A stretch of DNA of 64,000 nucleotides from Bradyrhizobium sp. AT1. GTDB lineage: Bacteria > Pseudomonadota > Alphaproteobacteria > Rhizobiales > Xanthobacteraceae. Shown here piece after piece: positions 38,369 through 48,281 of the stretch. The stretch is taken from NCBI RefSeq assembly GCF_001590795.1, contig NZ_JXDL01000001.1:6127836-6191835 (forward strand), written 5' to 3'. The notes under the pieces were generated by a model. The model had not been told where the DNA came from, searched no databases, and saw only the letters and a list, made by a program, of their open reading frames with translations. A program made the position numbers and the translations under genes. The number at the start of each line of letters is the position of its first letter. Within the stretch, counting starts at the first letter, position 1.

Positions 38369-39370
38369 ATGATTACGCGTAGGAACTTCACCGCGGGCGC
38401 AGCGACGCTGCTCGCCGCCGGCCACATCTCCACCCGTGCGCGGGCGGCGACGACGAGCTGGGACATGTCGACGGTGTGGCCCGACGGCAATTTCCACACC
38501 CAGAACGCTTTTGCCTTCGCCGAAGAGGTGAAGAAGCAGACGGGCGGCGCGGTCGCGATCACCGTGAAGGCCGGCGGCCAGCTCGGCTTCAAGGGGCCGG
38601 AGCATCTGCGCGCCGTGCGCGACGGCCTGGTGCCGCTCGCCGACGTCCTCAACATCCAGCAGGTCGGCGACGAACCCTTCATGGGCGTCGAGAGCATTCC
38701 GTTCCTCTGCGGCTCCGTGGACGAGCTGAAGGTGCTGCACAAATATGTGCGGCCCGAATACGAGAAGATTGCCGCGCGCAACAACCAGAAGATCCTCTAC
38801 ATCGTGCCGTGGCCGACGCAGTATCTGCATCTCAAGGCAAAGGTCGCCGACGTCGAGGGTCTCAAGAACATCAAGATCCGCGTGCCCGACAAGAATGCGG
38901 TGGACATGCTGAATGCGATCGGCATGGCGGCGGTGATGATTCCCTGGGGCGAGACGATCCCCGCGCTCGCGTCAGGCGCGGTGGCGGGCGTCTCCACCTC
39001 GTCGGTGTCGGGAGTCGACGGCAAGTTCTGGGAATTCCTCAAATATGTCTACCCGACCAACCACGTCTGGTCGTCGCAGATGCTCACCGTCAACCTCGAT
39101 TCCTGGAAGGCGCTTCCTGCGGACCAGCAGAAGCTCGTGACGGATATCGCCGCGAAGATGGAGCCGGGCTTCTGGGCGAACTCGCTCAAGGCCGACGTCG
39201 ACAGCCTCAACCGCCTCAAGGAGGGCGGCATGGAGGTGGTGCCGGTCTCGGACGCGATGATGAAGGACATCCGCGCCAAGACCGCGCCGCAGCTCGACGC
39301 CTTCCTCAAGCGCGTGCCGGCGGCCGACAAGCCGGTGCGGGCCTATCTCGCCGACATGAAGCGTGGCTGA
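38369..39370 (+). CDS. TRAP transporter substrate-binding protein (DctP family)
   Basis: 333 residues with a twin-arginine-like signal (MITRRNFTAGAATLLAAG, cleavage near ARAA). The body is a DctP-fold binding protein with the conserved IRVPDKNAVDML loop carrying the carboxylate-binding Arg. It presumably captures the hydantoinase substrate or a related organic acid. It overlaps the small permease by 8 bp. Confidence 0.9.
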   Translation: MITRRNFTAGAATLLAAGHISTRARAATTSWDMSTVWPDGNFHTQNAFAFAEEVKKQTGGAVAITVKAGGQLGFKGPEHLRAVRDGLVPLADVLNIQQVGDEPFMGVESIPFLCGSVDELKVLHKYVRPEYEKIAARNNQKILYIVPWPTQYLHLKAKVADVEGLKNIKIRVPDKNAVDMLNAIGMAAVMIPWGETIPALASGAVAGVSTSSVSGVDGKFWEFLKYVYPTNHVWSSQMLTVNLDSWKALPADQQKLVTDIAAKMEPGFWANSLKADVDSLNRLKEGGMEVVPVSDAMMKDIRAKTAPQLDAFLKRVPAADKPVRAYLADMKRG

Positions 39371-39974
39371 GGGCGGCGGCGTGGTGAGCGTGACGGGCGA
39401 AGCACCGCAGAGCCTCAACGCAGCGGCGCCCGCGCCGCTGCGGATCCTGCTCGACGGCATTGACCGTCTCGGCCGGCTCGACGGCTGGATCGGCGGCGGC
39501 TGCCTGTTGATGCTCACGCTGCTGATGCTGTGCGAGGTCGCAACGCGCTTCCTGTCGAACTTCCTGCCGTTCTTCCCGCCGACCATCTCGATCGCCTGGG
39601 AATACTCCTCTTACCTGATGGCGGCGTCCTTCACCTTCGGTGCCGCCATGACTTTGCGCGTCGGCGGCCACATCCGTGTCGTGCTGTTGCTCAAGAACGC
39701 GCCCGCGCCGGTGCAGCGCGCACTCGAAATCCTGTCCGCCGCGGCCGGCTTCGCCTTCATGGCGTTCCTGACCTCGGCCATGGCGAAGTTCGCCTTTGCC
39801 GCCTACACGCGCGGCCAGGTCTCGACCTCCAGCGATACGCCGCTGTGGTTTCCGGAAGCCGTCGTCACCTTCGGCATGCTGCTGCTGACGCTGCAGTTCC
39901 TGGCGCGCGCGATCCAGGCCGTGCTCGGCCTGCCGCTGGAGGACCACCGCATGAAGGCTTCGCCCGTCGAATGA
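39363..39974 (+). CDS. TRAP transporter small permease (DctQ family)
   Basis: 203 residues, start GTG at 39363. Four predicted helices after a charged 40-residue N-terminus (GGGCLLMLTLLMLCEVATRF first). This is the small membrane subunit of the sodium-driven TRAP importer, lying between DctP and DctM. The 31-bp gap to the next gene and shared strand support one operon. Confidence 0.88.
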   Translation: MAEGGGVVSVTGEAPQSLNAAAPAPLRILLDGIDRLGRLDGWIGGGCLLMLTLLMLCEVATRFLSNFLPFFPPTISIAWEYSSYLMAASFTFGAAMTLRVGGHIRVVLLLKNAPAPVQRALEILSAAAGFAFMAFLTSAMAKFAFAAYTRGQVSTSSDTPLWFPEAVVTFGMLLLTLQFLARAIQAVLGLPLEDHRMKASPVE

Positions 39975-40005
39975 CCGCTTCGCTCGCTCCCGGATTCAAG
40001 CTCGC

Positions 40006-41310
40006 ATGACCATCGAAGTCGTCGCCCTGTTCGCGATCCTGTTTGCGCTGCTGGCCTGCGGCGTGTGGATCGGCCTGACGCTTGCACTCACCGCGACGCT
40101 GCTGCTTGCGATGTTCCGCTCGATCCCGCTCGACAAGCTGTTGCCGCAATACGCCTGGAACATCCTGACCACGCAGGAGCTGCTGGCGCTGCCGCTGTTC
40201 ATCCTGATGGGTGAGCTCCTGTTCCGCACGCGCCTGTCGCGCTCGCTGTTCCAGGGCCTTGCGCCGTGGGCGGGATTGCTGCCCGGCCGGCTGCTGCATG
40301 TCAACGTGATCGGCTGCACCATCTTCGCGGCGATCTCGGGCTCCTCGGCCGCGACCACGCAGGTGATCGGCCGCATGTCGCTCAACGAGCTCACGCGCCG
40401 CGGCTATTCCCGCGACATCGCGATCGGTTCGCTCGCCGGCGCCGGCACGCTCGGCTTCCTGATCCCGCCGTCCAACATCATGATCATCTATGGCGTGCTC
40501 GGCGATGTCTCGATCCTGAAACTGTTCACCGCCGGCGTGCTGCCGGGATTCCTGCTGGCCGCGACCTTCATGGCCTGGGTGATGCTGCACACCACACTCA
40601 AGCCGGCGATGGTGCCGGAGACGGAAGCCAAGCTCTCGCAGGTGCCCTGGCGCGAACGCTTCGCCGCGCTGAAGGATCTCGCGCCGGCGCTGTTCCTGAT
40701 CGCCTGCGTGCTTGGCTCGATGTATGGCGGGCTTGCAACGCCCTCGGAGGCCGCAGCCGTCGGCGTGCTCGGCGCCGCGCTGGTGGCCTGGGCGCAGGGC
40801 GCGATGTCGCAGCAGGTGATCCGCGACGTCTTGATCGGATCGGTCGTGACCTGTTCGATGATCGCGTTGATCGTGCTCGGCGCTTCGATCCTCGGCAATG
40901 CCGCGGCCTTCCTCGGCATCCCGCAAGCCGTTGCCGCCTTCGTCAAGGGGCTCGGCCTGTCGCCCTTCATGCTGATCGTAGTGCTGGTCGTCTTCTATCT
41001 CGTCCTCGGCTGCTTCCTCGACGGTTTCTCGATGATCGTGATGACGCTGCCGATCGTGCTGCCGATCGTGAAGGGCGCGGGCTTCGACGAGATCTGGTTC
41101 GGCGTCTTCCTCGTGCTCGCCGTCGAGATGGCGCAGATTACGCCGCCGGTCGGCTTCAACCTGTTCGTGATCCAGGGCCTGACTGATGACGGCCTCGGTT
41201 ACATCGCGCGCGTCACGATGCCCTATCTGATGATCATGATCGGCTTCGTGCTGCTGCTGACGCTGTGGCCGGGGATCGTCACGATTCTCCCGCGGGTGCT
41301 GTACGGGTAA
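40006..41310 (+). CDS. TRAP transporter large permease (DctM family)
   Basis: 434 residues, about 12 helices: FAILFALLACGVWIGLTLALTA at the start, GAGTLGFLIPPSNIMIIYG with the conserved PPS motif, and ITPPVGFNLFVIQG near the end. It forms the Na+-coupled translocation path. Last gene of the hyuAB-TRAP operon; no canonical terminator follows, only hairpins at 41338-41352 and 41358-41384. Confidence 0.93.
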   Translation: MTIEVVALFAILFALLACGVWIGLTLALTATLLLAMFRSIPLDKLLPQYAWNILTTQELLALPLFILMGELLFRTRLSRSLFQGLAPWAGLLPGRLLHVNVIGCTIFAAISGSSAATTQVIGRMSLNELTRRGYSRDIAIGSLAGAGTLGFLIPPSNIMIIYGVLGDVSILKLFTAGVLPGFLLAATFMAWVMLHTTLKPAMVPETEAKLSQVPWRERFAALKDLAPALFLIACVLGSMYGGLATPSEAAAVGVLGAALVAWAQGAMSQQVIRDVLIGSVVTCSMIALIVLGASILGNAAAFLGIPQAVAAFVKGLGLSPFMLIVVLVVFYLVLGCFLDGFSMIVMTLPIVLPIVKGAGFDEIWFGVFLVLAVEMAQITPPVGFNLFVIQGLTDDGLGYIARVTMPYLMIMIGFVLLLTLWPGIVTILPRVLYG

Positions 41311-42358
41311 ATCGGTTTACGCACACCATCCGTAGTGCTGCCCGACGGGCAGAACACGCCAGGGCTGGGTCGATAACCCCTGGCAAAAATATTCGTATTT
41401 ACGGAAGTTCGGTTTTGCCGTACAACCCGCGGCATCCCGCCCGCCACAAGGGGCGTTTCGCGATCGTCACGAGACGCGGGCCGGGATGCGGTGGCCGCGA
41501 CGGCGTCGGCGCGCGATGGTGGCTAGCAGGGCGGGAAACCGTGAGCAGCGGCAGGCGCGATACGACACGGCGCTGATAGCGTCTTCGCATGGTCTTTGCG
41601 GCGAGCGCACGCCAGCCGCGGAGAACCCAGCGACGACGTGCGCGGACGGAGAAGTCGTGTGGTCCTGACGCCCGGGGTTCTGGCGTCAAGTCTTGGCGGA
41701 GATGTGGCGGCCAATCGGCACGTGCATCACACATCCGCAAGGCGACGGGGGCAATAGTGCAACGCTCCCCGAGGAGAGCGCGAAGGACACCGTGAAAACC
41801 ACCGCGCAGGGAAGGCCGGGCGACCGGCGACACCTGTGATCCACCCCGTGCGCATTTTTTCGCACACGGGATTGCGGGTGCCAGCCGGCGCCCGGCCTTC
41901 CCTGCGCCCTTGCTTTCAAGAAGGGCGGAAGAAGACAGCAAAGCTCGGGCGAAACACGCCGCGAGGACGCGAAGGTGTGTCTATCGCCAGAAATCGGTCT
42001 CGTGCCCCGGACGCGATGCAGCACGAAGTGATGCGGCGCAGAGCCGGGGCCCATGCATCGCTCAGATCGCGCGCGTGCTCTACAGCCAGCTGCGAACGAG
42101 AAGCGGCTGCAACATTCATGCGATCAGGGTTGCGGCGCGCGGTTCGCGAACGCGCGTGGCACAGCGAGACAATTTCGACCATCCAGCGGTTGCTGCTGTT
42201 CTGCACTCTCCCGCATGAGATGCGTTCTTGCCGAAAACCGTGAGTCAAAGTGATTTCATTGATCGGATCGATGCACTCCATTTAGGCAAATTAAATGCTT
42301 TCGGCGCTTACCTGAAATTCACGGTTCGATTTTTGCGAATGCCACTTTGGAGGCCCCC
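41311..42358. other. 1-kb gene-poor block of dispersed repeat sequence
   Basis: No convincing gene. Reading frames here translate to strings (for example RVRKNAHGVDHRC on the minus strand) that I recall from many spurious ORFs of Bradyrhizobium, so this is probably a dispersed repeat. It contains two hairpins after dctM (41338-41352; 41358-41384), the long inverted repeat 41804-41907, and the AT-richer promoter region of the chemoreceptor gene (about 42250-42358). Confidence 0.55.
41804..41907. repeat. 19-bp perfect inverted repeat flanking a 66-bp core
   Basis: GCGCAGGGAAGGCCGGGCG at 41804-41822 is the exact reverse complement of 41889-41907. Pairing extends a few bases inward with one mismatch. 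The core holds a second dyad around CGTGCGCATTTTTTCGCACACGG (41850-41872). Confidence 0.7.
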
Positions 42359-44509
42359 ATGCGGACCAATCTTCCGGTCACGACCGCCGAATATCCGATT
42401 ACCGACGAAACGCTGATCGTCTCCCACACGGATACGAAAGGGAAGCTGACGTACTTCAACGATCAGTTCGTCGAAGCCTCCGGATTTTCCGAGTCCGAGT
42501 TGATGGGGCAGCCTCACAACATCATCCGCCATCCGGAGATGCCGCCCGCTGCTTTCGAGAATCTGTGGGCCACGCTGCAGCAGGGAAAGCCCTGGTCGGG
42601 CGCCGTGAAGAACCGGCGCAAGAACGGCGACTTCTACTGGGTGTTGGCGACCGCCTCTCCGATCCGGCAGAACGGACAGATCGTCGGATACAGCTCCATC
42701 CGCACCAAGCTGCCCGCCGACATGCGCGCCGAGGCGGAGCAGGCGTACGCGAAGATCCGCGAGAACAAGCCGCACGATTACAGGCTGGATGCCGGCATGC
42801 TGCGCCGCCGTTCGTCGCTCGATCGATTGTCCATCTTCACCGGCACGCTCAATGCGCGCCTGGTCACACTCGTCACCATCCTCTCGGTGTTCCTGCTGGC
42901 GATCGGCGTCATGGGCCTGCAGGGAACGCGCCAGAGCAATACGCGGTTGCAATCCATCTACGAAGACCGTGCGGTGCCGCTGGCGCAGCTCTTCGAGATC
43001 AACGACCGGATGAGGGACAACACGGTGCTGCTGTTCGAGGCGGCCGCCAATGGTCGGGCCGGAAAGCCGGTCGAAGGGATCACGACCAAGGTCAATGCCA
43101 ATTTGGAGAAGGTCGGGAAGGCCTGGGCCGACTACATCGCGACCTATCTGACGCCGGAAGAAAAGGCCGTTGCCGATAGCTTCACGCCCAAGCGCATGAA
43201 TTATGTCGAGCAAGGGCTGAAGCCGGCGCTGTCACTCGCTGCCGAGCGAAAGTACGAGGAGCTCGCCGTCCTGCTGGCCGGGCGGGCGCGCGAACTGTAC
43301 GAGGCGGCGAAGGTGGATCTCGACAAGCTCGTCGCGATCCAGGTCAAGGAAGCCAAGGCGGAATATGATGCGGCGGAGCACGAATATGGCTGGCTGGTCG
43401 GCGCCGCATTGGCCCTCCTGGTGACCAGCATCGCCATCGGCGGGCTGGTCAGCCGGCAAACCATCCGCGCCATCGTCCGTCCGCTTCAGCGCCTGAACGA
43501 TGCGATGCTCAGCATCAACCAGGGCAAGCTCGACAACCGCATCGTCGTCGAACGGGACGACGAACTCGGCGTGGCACTGCGAAACCTGCAAACGTTGCAG
43601 GCCATCGTTCGGTTCGACCGCGACGAGCTGAAGGCGTCGGAGAGACGGTCGGCGACCGAGCGCAAGATGGAGATGACCAAGCTCGCCGGCAATTTCGAGA
43701 GCGCGGTGGGCGAGATCATCGAAACCGTCTCGTCGGCCTCGACGGAGCTGGAGGCCTCGGCGAACACGCTGACCTCGACCGCGGAGCGCGGAGAGAAGCT
43801 TGCGACGATGGTTGCGGCGGCTTCCGAAGAGGCTTCGACCAACGTGCAATCCGTCGCGAGCGCGACAGAAGAGCTGTCGTCCTCGGTCAACGAAATCGGC
43901 CGACAGGTCCAGGAATCGGCGCGGATGGCCAATGAGGCGGTCGAGCAGGCCCGCATCACCGATCAGAAGGTCGGTGAGCTGTCCAAGGCCGCGGCGCGGA
44001 TCGGCGACGTGGTGGAGCTCATCAACACGATCGCAGGTCAGACCAACCTGCTCGCATTGAACGCAACGATCGAGGCCGCGCGGGCCGGCGAGGCCGGCCG
44101 CGGCTTTGCCGTCGTCGCCTCCGAAGTGAAGGCGCTGGCTGAGCAGACCGCCAAGGCCACCGGCGAGATTTCCCAGCAGATCTCCGGCATTCAAGGCGCG
44201 ACCCAGGATTCGGTCAACGCCATCAAGATGATCGGCAGCACGATCAAGTCCCTGTCGGAGATCTCGTCGACCATCGCGGCGGCCGTCGAGGAGCAAGGCG
44301 CAGCGACTCAGGAGATTGCGCGCAACGTCCAGCAGGCCGCTCAAGGCACGCACCAGGTTTCGTCGAACATCGCCGACGTCCAGCGTGGCGCGACCGAAAC
44401 CGGCTCGGCTTCCGCGCAGGTGCTCGATGCCGCGCAAGCGCTTTCGACCGACAGCAATCGGCTTCGCACGGAAGTCGGCCGCTTTCTCGACGGCGTCCGG
44501 GCTGCCTGA
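42359..44509 (+). CDS. Aer-like chemoreceptor (PAS, periplasmic domain, HAMP, MCP)
   Basis: 716 residues. The N-terminal PAS domain (about 1-120) is of the Aer type: [12 protein letters not shown] and the hallmark IIRHPEMP, which in Aer binds FAD and senses redox or oxygen. Two transmembrane segments (about 168-188 and 345-364) enclose a periplasmic four-helix region, followed by HAMP (about 366-415) and the MCP signalling domain with [20 protein letters not shown]. Having both a cytoplasmic PAS and a periplasmic domain suggests dual sensing. The ATG at 42359 follows GGAGG by five bases. Confidence 0.9.
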   Translation: MRTNLPVTTAEYPITDETLIVSHTDTKGKLTYFNDQFVEASGFSESELMGQPHNIIRHPEMPPAAFENLWATLQQGKPWSGAVKNRRKNGDFYWVLATASPIRQNGQIVGYSSIRTKLPADMRAEAEQAYAKIRENKPHDYRLDAGMLRRRSSLDRLSIFTGTLNARLVTLVTILSVFLLAIGVMGLQGTRQSNTRLQSIYEDRAVPLAQLFEINDRMRDNTVLLFEAAANGRAGKPVEGITTKVNANLEKVGKAWADYIATYLTPEEKAVADSFTPKRMNYVEQGLKPALSLAAERKYEELAVLLAGRARELYEAAKVDLDKLVAIQVKEAKAEYDAAEHEYGWLVGAALALLVTSIAIGGLVSRQTIRAIVRPLQRLNDAMLSINQGKLDNRIVVERDDELGVALRNLQTLQAIVRFDRDELKASERRSATERKMEMTKLAGNFESAVGEIIETVSSASTELEASANTLTSTAERGEKLATMVAAASEEASTNVQSVASATEELSSSVNEIGRQVQESARMANEAVEQARITDQKVGELSKAAARIGDVVELINTIAGQTNLLALNATIEAARAGEAGRGFAVVASEVKALAEQTAKATGEISQQISGIQGATQDSVNAIKMIGSTIKSLSEISSTIAAAVEEQGAATQEIARNVQQAAQGTHQVSSNIADVQRGATETGSASAQVLDAAQALSTDSNRLRTEVGRFLDGVRAA

Positions 44510-44622
44510 GCGGGCTCAGCTCTCCATGGTCGCAGAACAGACCTTGGATGCGAAAGAAGTCGTTGTCCCACCGGATGGGGACAACGACTTGATCGTCAAG
44601 GCGATGCGTCGTGCGACCCGAC

Positions 44623-45267
44623 CTAGGCCGCCGCCTTCTTGCGTGCCTGCTCGGCCTTGTACAGCTCGAACTCTTCCGCAATCGCCTTGGCCACCGAGGG
44701 CCGCTGGCGCAGACGTTCGTAATAGGCCTTCACGTTCGGCCATTTCGCCAGCTCGATCGGCGGCGTCGCCATGGTCCAGTTGATGACGGTGACGAGATAG
44801 GCATCGGCCACGCTGAAATGATCGAGCAGGAAGTCGCGACCCTTCAGGTAATTGTCGAGATAGTCGAGCCGCGACAGGTTCTTCTCCAGCGCATAGGCCT
44901 TGGTTTCCTGCGGCGCCTTGCGGTCGAGCACGGGAATGAAGAGGCCCTTGTGCAGTTCGGTGCCGATGAAGCAGAGCCATTGGTGCAGCCGCGTGCGATC
45001 GATGCCCTCGGCGGCACCGAGCCCGGATTGCGGGAAGCGGTCGGCGACGTATTGCAGGATCGCCGCGTTCTCGGTCAGGACCACGCCCTCGTCGGTGCGC
45101 AGCGTCGGCACCAGGCCGATCGGATTGACGGTGCGGAAGTCGGAGCCGTCGTTCAGCACTTTCTTGGTCGGCGGGTCGACCTCGAGAAAGTTGGCCTCGG
45201 CGCCGGCTTCATACAGTGCGACGCGGGTCGCCATCGAACAGGCGAGGGGCGAGAAATAGAGATCCAT
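44623..45267 (-). CDS. Glutathione S-transferase (beta-class-like)
   Basis: 214 residues. The thioredoxin-like N-terminal domain starts MDLYFSPLACSMATRVAL with a cysteine at position 10, the catalytic or mixed-disulphide Cys of beta-class bacterial GSTs; the glutathione gamma-Glu binding TENAAILQYVAD follows. The C-terminal all-helical domain runs about 90-214. It conjugates or reduces electrophiles. Divergent from the TetR regulator at 45374, its likely repressor. Confidence 0.9.
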   Translation of the reverse strand: MDLYFSPLACSMATRVALYEAGAEANFLEVDPPTKKVLNDGSDFRTVNPIGLVPTLRTDEGVVLTENAAILQYVADRFPQSGLGAAEGIDRTRLHQWLCFIGTELHKGLFIPVLDRKAPQETKAYALEKNLSRLDYLDNYLKGRDFLLDHFSVADAYLVTVINWTMATPPIELAKWPNVKAYYERLRQRPSVAKAIAEEFELYKAEQARKKAAA

Positions 45268-45320
45268 CTGTAGCCTCCTTGGAAAATTCTCTTTGAGGTT
45301 TCGCTCAACCTGGCCAGATT

Positions 45321-45387
45321 GATTTTTGTACTGTCTTGCATAATATGGGGGCGGTCAAGGATTAATTTGCGAAATGGTACAAAAATC
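45321..45387. promoter_or_regulatory. Exact 11-bp inverted repeats in the GST/TetR divergent promoter
   Basis: GATTTTTGTAC (45321-45331) and GTACAAAAATC (45377-45387), 45 bp apart. The right arm covers codons 2-5 of the TetR gene, the left arm lies 54 bp before the GST start. The symmetric layout suggests a pair of operator sites controlling both genes. Confidence 0.5.
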
Positions 45388-46036
45388 AAAGCCGCCAATT
45401 GCTGCCAATGAGCCCGAGCGCCGCGGGGAGCCGAAGCGCCGCGGCCGGCCGCGCGCCTACGAGCCGGATGTTGCGCTCGGCAAGGCGCTCGATCTGTTCC
45501 GCAGGCAGGGCTTTGCCGCGACATCGCTCGACGATCTCAGCGAAGCCACCGGCATGAATCGGCCGAGCCTCTATGGCGCCTTCGGCGACAAGCGCGAGCT
45601 CTACATCAAGAGCTACCAGCGCTATCGCGAGGAAGCGCGGGCATCCATGGCGGCGATCTTTCGCGAGGAGATGCCCGTGCGCCAGCGGCTGGAGCGCATC
45701 TTCGCCTCCGCGCTGAACATCTATCTGTCGGGCGAGACCGGCCCGCGCGGCTGCTTCACGGTGGTGACGGCGGCATCCGAAGCGGTCGGCGACCCCGAGA
45801 TCCGCGCCATGGTGCTCGACGGTCTCACCGAACTCGACAAGGCCTTTGCGAGCTGCTTCCGCCGCGCCAAGGAGAAGGGCGAGTTGCCGGAGAGCGCCGA
45901 TCCAGCCGTGCTGGCCCAGATCGCATCAGCCACGGTCCACACCATCGCCATCCGCTCCCGCGCCCGCGTGCCGCGCAAGGAGCTGGAGGCGATCGTGAAG
46001 GGTGCGATCGACGTGATGCTGGGGACCAAATCCTAG
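45374..46036 (+). CDS. TetR-family regulator
   Basis: 220 residues. After a basic N-terminus (EPKRRGRPRAYEPDVALGKAL) comes the TetR helix-turn-helix GFAATSLDDLSEATGMNRPSLYGAFGDK. The C-terminal part resembles the TetR_C_16/AcrR-like ligand domain. It is divergent from the GST gene, which it probably represses in absence of an electrophilic ligand. The GRPR tail may contact the minor groove. Confidence 0.9.
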   Translation: MVQKSKPPIAANEPERRGEPKRRGRPRAYEPDVALGKALDLFRRQGFAATSLDDLSEATGMNRPSLYGAFGDKRELYIKSYQRYREEARASMAAIFREEMPVRQRLERIFASALNIYLSGETGPRGCFTVVTAASEAVGDPEIRAMVLDGLTELDKAFASCFRRAKEKGELPESADPAVLAQIASATVHTIAIRSRARVPRKELEAIVKGAIDVMLGTKS

Positions 46037-46038
46037 TT

Positions 46039-46187
46039 GTCGTCCCGGACAAGCGTAAGCGCAGATCCGGGACCCATACGCCGCAGCAGTCATTTGGCGA
46101 AGACTAGGAGTTAAAGAGTCTTTGGTACTGTGACCCTGCGCTATCGATGAATCACGCGGTATGGGTCCCTGCGTTCGCAGGGACGAC
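46039..46187. repeat. Palindromic dispersed element (gtcgtccc...gggacgac)
   Basis: Outer arms GTCGTCCC (46039-46046) and GGGACGAC (46180-46187), with inner inverted blocks 'gggacccata' and 'tatgggtccc'. A half copy lies at 2758-2797. It separates the convergent TetR and chemoreceptor genes. Confidence 0.65.
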
Positions 46188-46217
46188 ACCGAGTGTGTCG
46201 CGCGATCCCGCGTCCAG

Positions 46218-48218
46218 CTACGCCGCGCGGATCTGCCCGAGGAAGCGATCCACCTCGTCGCGCAGCCGCTGGGACTGTTTCGACAGCTCGATCGCCGAAC
46301 CCAGCACTTCCTCCGCCGCCGTGCCGGTGGCGGCGATGCCGTCGGTGACGCCCGCGATGTTCTGCGAGACCTCGCCGGTGCGGGCGGCGGCCTGCTGGAC
46401 GTTCTGTGCGATCTCCTGTGTCGCCGTGCCCTGCTGGCCGACGGCAGCCGCAATCGCGGCGGAGATTTCGTCGACCTGCTGGATCGTCGCGCAGATCGAC
46501 TGGATGCCGTCCACCGCGCCTGACGTCTCGCCCTGCACGGCCGTGACCTGCGCGCCGATCTCCTCGGTCGCCTTCGCCGTCTGCGTCGCCAGCGCCTTGA
46601 CCTCGGAAGCAACCACGGCAAAGCCGCGGCCGGCTTCGCCCGCACGCGCCGCTTCGATGGTCGCGTTCAGCGCCAGCAGATTGGTCTGGCCGGCGATGCC
46701 GTTGATGAAGGAGACGACGTCGCCGATCTTCTGTGCGGCTTCCGCCAGGCTCTGCACGCGTGCATTCGACTGCCGGCCGTCGCTGGCGGCCTTGCCGACC
46801 ACCTCGGTCGCGTGGGCGAGGCGCCGGCTGATCTCGGTCATCGACGAGGACAATTCCTCCGCCGCGGCCGCGACGGTCTGCACATTCTCCGAGGCCAGCG
46901 TCGAGGCCGACGACACCGCGCGCGTCTGCTGCCGAGACTGCTCGACGATGGCCGACATCGAGCGCGCCGTATGCTCCATCTCCACCGCAGCCGAGGACAC
47001 CGTGGTGACGACGTCGCGGATGCTGGCTTCGAAATTGTCGGCAAGCGCGGCGAAGGCGCGCCGCTTCTCCGCTTCGGACTGCGCCTTGGCTTCGAGCTGC
47101 TCGGCCTGAAGCTTGCCGAAGCTGACGGCGTTGTCGCGGAACACCGCGACCGCCTTCACCATCGCACCGACCTCGTCATTGGCCTTGCTGGCGGGGATGG
47201 TGACGTCGAGCCCGCCGTCGGCGAGCTCGCGCATGACTGACGTGATGGACAGGATCGGGCGCGAGATGCTGCGGGCGATGAGATAGCCGACGATGGCGGC
47301 CAGCACGAGCCCGATCGCGGCGATCGCGATCGCGAGCATCCAGGCGCGGTCGGCGGCGGCCTCGTAATCGGCATTGTCCATCACCAGCTCGACGGCGCCG
47401 AGCGGCTTTCCGGAGAAATCCTTGATCGGCGCCAGCAGCGCCGCGACCGGAGTCGTGTCGAGCTTGGCCCGCTTCACGGTGAAGCTGCCGGCGGTGGCGC
47501 GGCCGTAATCGGCGGCGTCGAAGAAGCTCTTGCCCTTCAGCGTGCCGCCGAACAGCTTGAAGCCCGAGCCATCGGCGAGGTGGAAGGCGACGTCGACATG
47601 GCGGTTCGCCTTGAAATCGTCGAGGAAGGACTGGCCGAAGGTCAGGCCGAATTCGACTGTGCCGAGATGCTTCCCGGCTTGCGCGATCGGCACCACGCCG
47701 CGGATGCCGAGCCCGGCGACGCCGCCTTCGAGGCCGACCACGACCTTGCGATCCCCGTTGGCGACGACGACGGTCTTGCGAAACCCCGAGAGATCGTCAC
47801 CGAATTTGGCCGGCTGGTGCACGCGCAGGAACGAGGTCGCCGGCGCCACATGGAACTGGAACTGATCGACGCCGTATTCCGACTTGGTGGCGGCAAACAC
47901 CGGCCCGAACAGCCCGATCAGGGCATTGCGGTCCTGTTTGGCCATCGCATCCTGCGTCGCCGGTATCGCGGCCACGATCGCGCTCATGGCGGCGGCCCGG
48001 TGGGATTCCTCGGCGATGCGCGACTGAAGAGCATCATAATGGCTGTGCAGCTCGCGCTGGTCGGCGCGGTCGATGATCCCCGCGATGATCCACATCGCTC
48101 CGAGCACGGCAAATAGGGCCGTCGCCGCCGCCGTCACCGCCAGGGCAACCGTGATCCGCATCCTGAGGCCGAGGCTCGCGCGCATGTCCCACTCGTTCGT
48201 TGACCGTTCGTTAAGCAC
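46218..48218 (-). CDS. Transmembrane chemoreceptor with Cache-type periplasmic domain
   Basis: 666 residues. TM1 is about 21-51, the periplasmic region about 52-290 (double-Cache-like: [23 protein letters not shown]-type core, quoted here as [16 protein letters not shown]), TM2 about 294-316, HAMP about 317-370 and the MCP domain to the end with [20 protein letters not shown]. The [16 protein letters not shown] motif recalls dCache_3 receptors. The start may instead be Met12 (48185). It senses an external ligand not identifiable here. Confidence 0.88.
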   Translation of the reverse strand: MLNERSTNEWDMRASLGLRMRITVALAVTAAATALFAVLGAMWIIAGIIDRADQRELHSHYDALQSRIAEESHRAAAMSAIVAAIPATQDAMAKQDRNALIGLFGPVFAATKSEYGVDQFQFHVAPATSFLRVHQPAKFGDDLSGFRKTVVVANGDRKVVVGLEGGVAGLGIRGVVPIAQAGKHLGTVEFGLTFGQSFLDDFKANRHVDVAFHLADGSGFKLFGGTLKGKSFFDAADYGRATAGSFTVKRAKLDTTPVAALLAPIKDFSGKPLGAVELVMDNADYEAAADRAWMLAIAIAAIGLVLAAIVGYLIARSISRPILSITSVMRELADGGLDVTIPASKANDEVGAMVKAVAVFRDNAVSFGKLQAEQLEAKAQSEAEKRRAFAALADNFEASIRDVVTTVSSAAVEMEHTARSMSAIVEQSRQQTRAVSSASTLASENVQTVAAAAEELSSSMTEISRRLAHATEVVGKAASDGRQSNARVQSLAEAAQKIGDVVSFINGIAGQTNLLALNATIEAARAGEAGRGFAVVASEVKALATQTAKATEEIGAQVTAVQGETSGAVDGIQSICATIQQVDEISAAIAAAVGQQGTATQEIAQNVQQAAARTGEVSQNIAGVTDGIAATGTAAEEVLGSAIELSKQSQRLRDEVDRFLGQIRAA

Positions 48219-48281
48219 TCATATCAAGTTCTCGCTAAGAGAGGGTGAACGGGATACCGGCGGAGCGCGGTGGTTGTAGGC

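Noticed and set aside
41358-41384. Terminator after dctM
   Set aside because: The 7-bp stem is followed by A rather than T residues on the coding strand.
41399-42054. Two minus-strand frames (180 and 122 codons)
   Set aside because: Composition and peptide strings point to a dispersed repeat, not genes.
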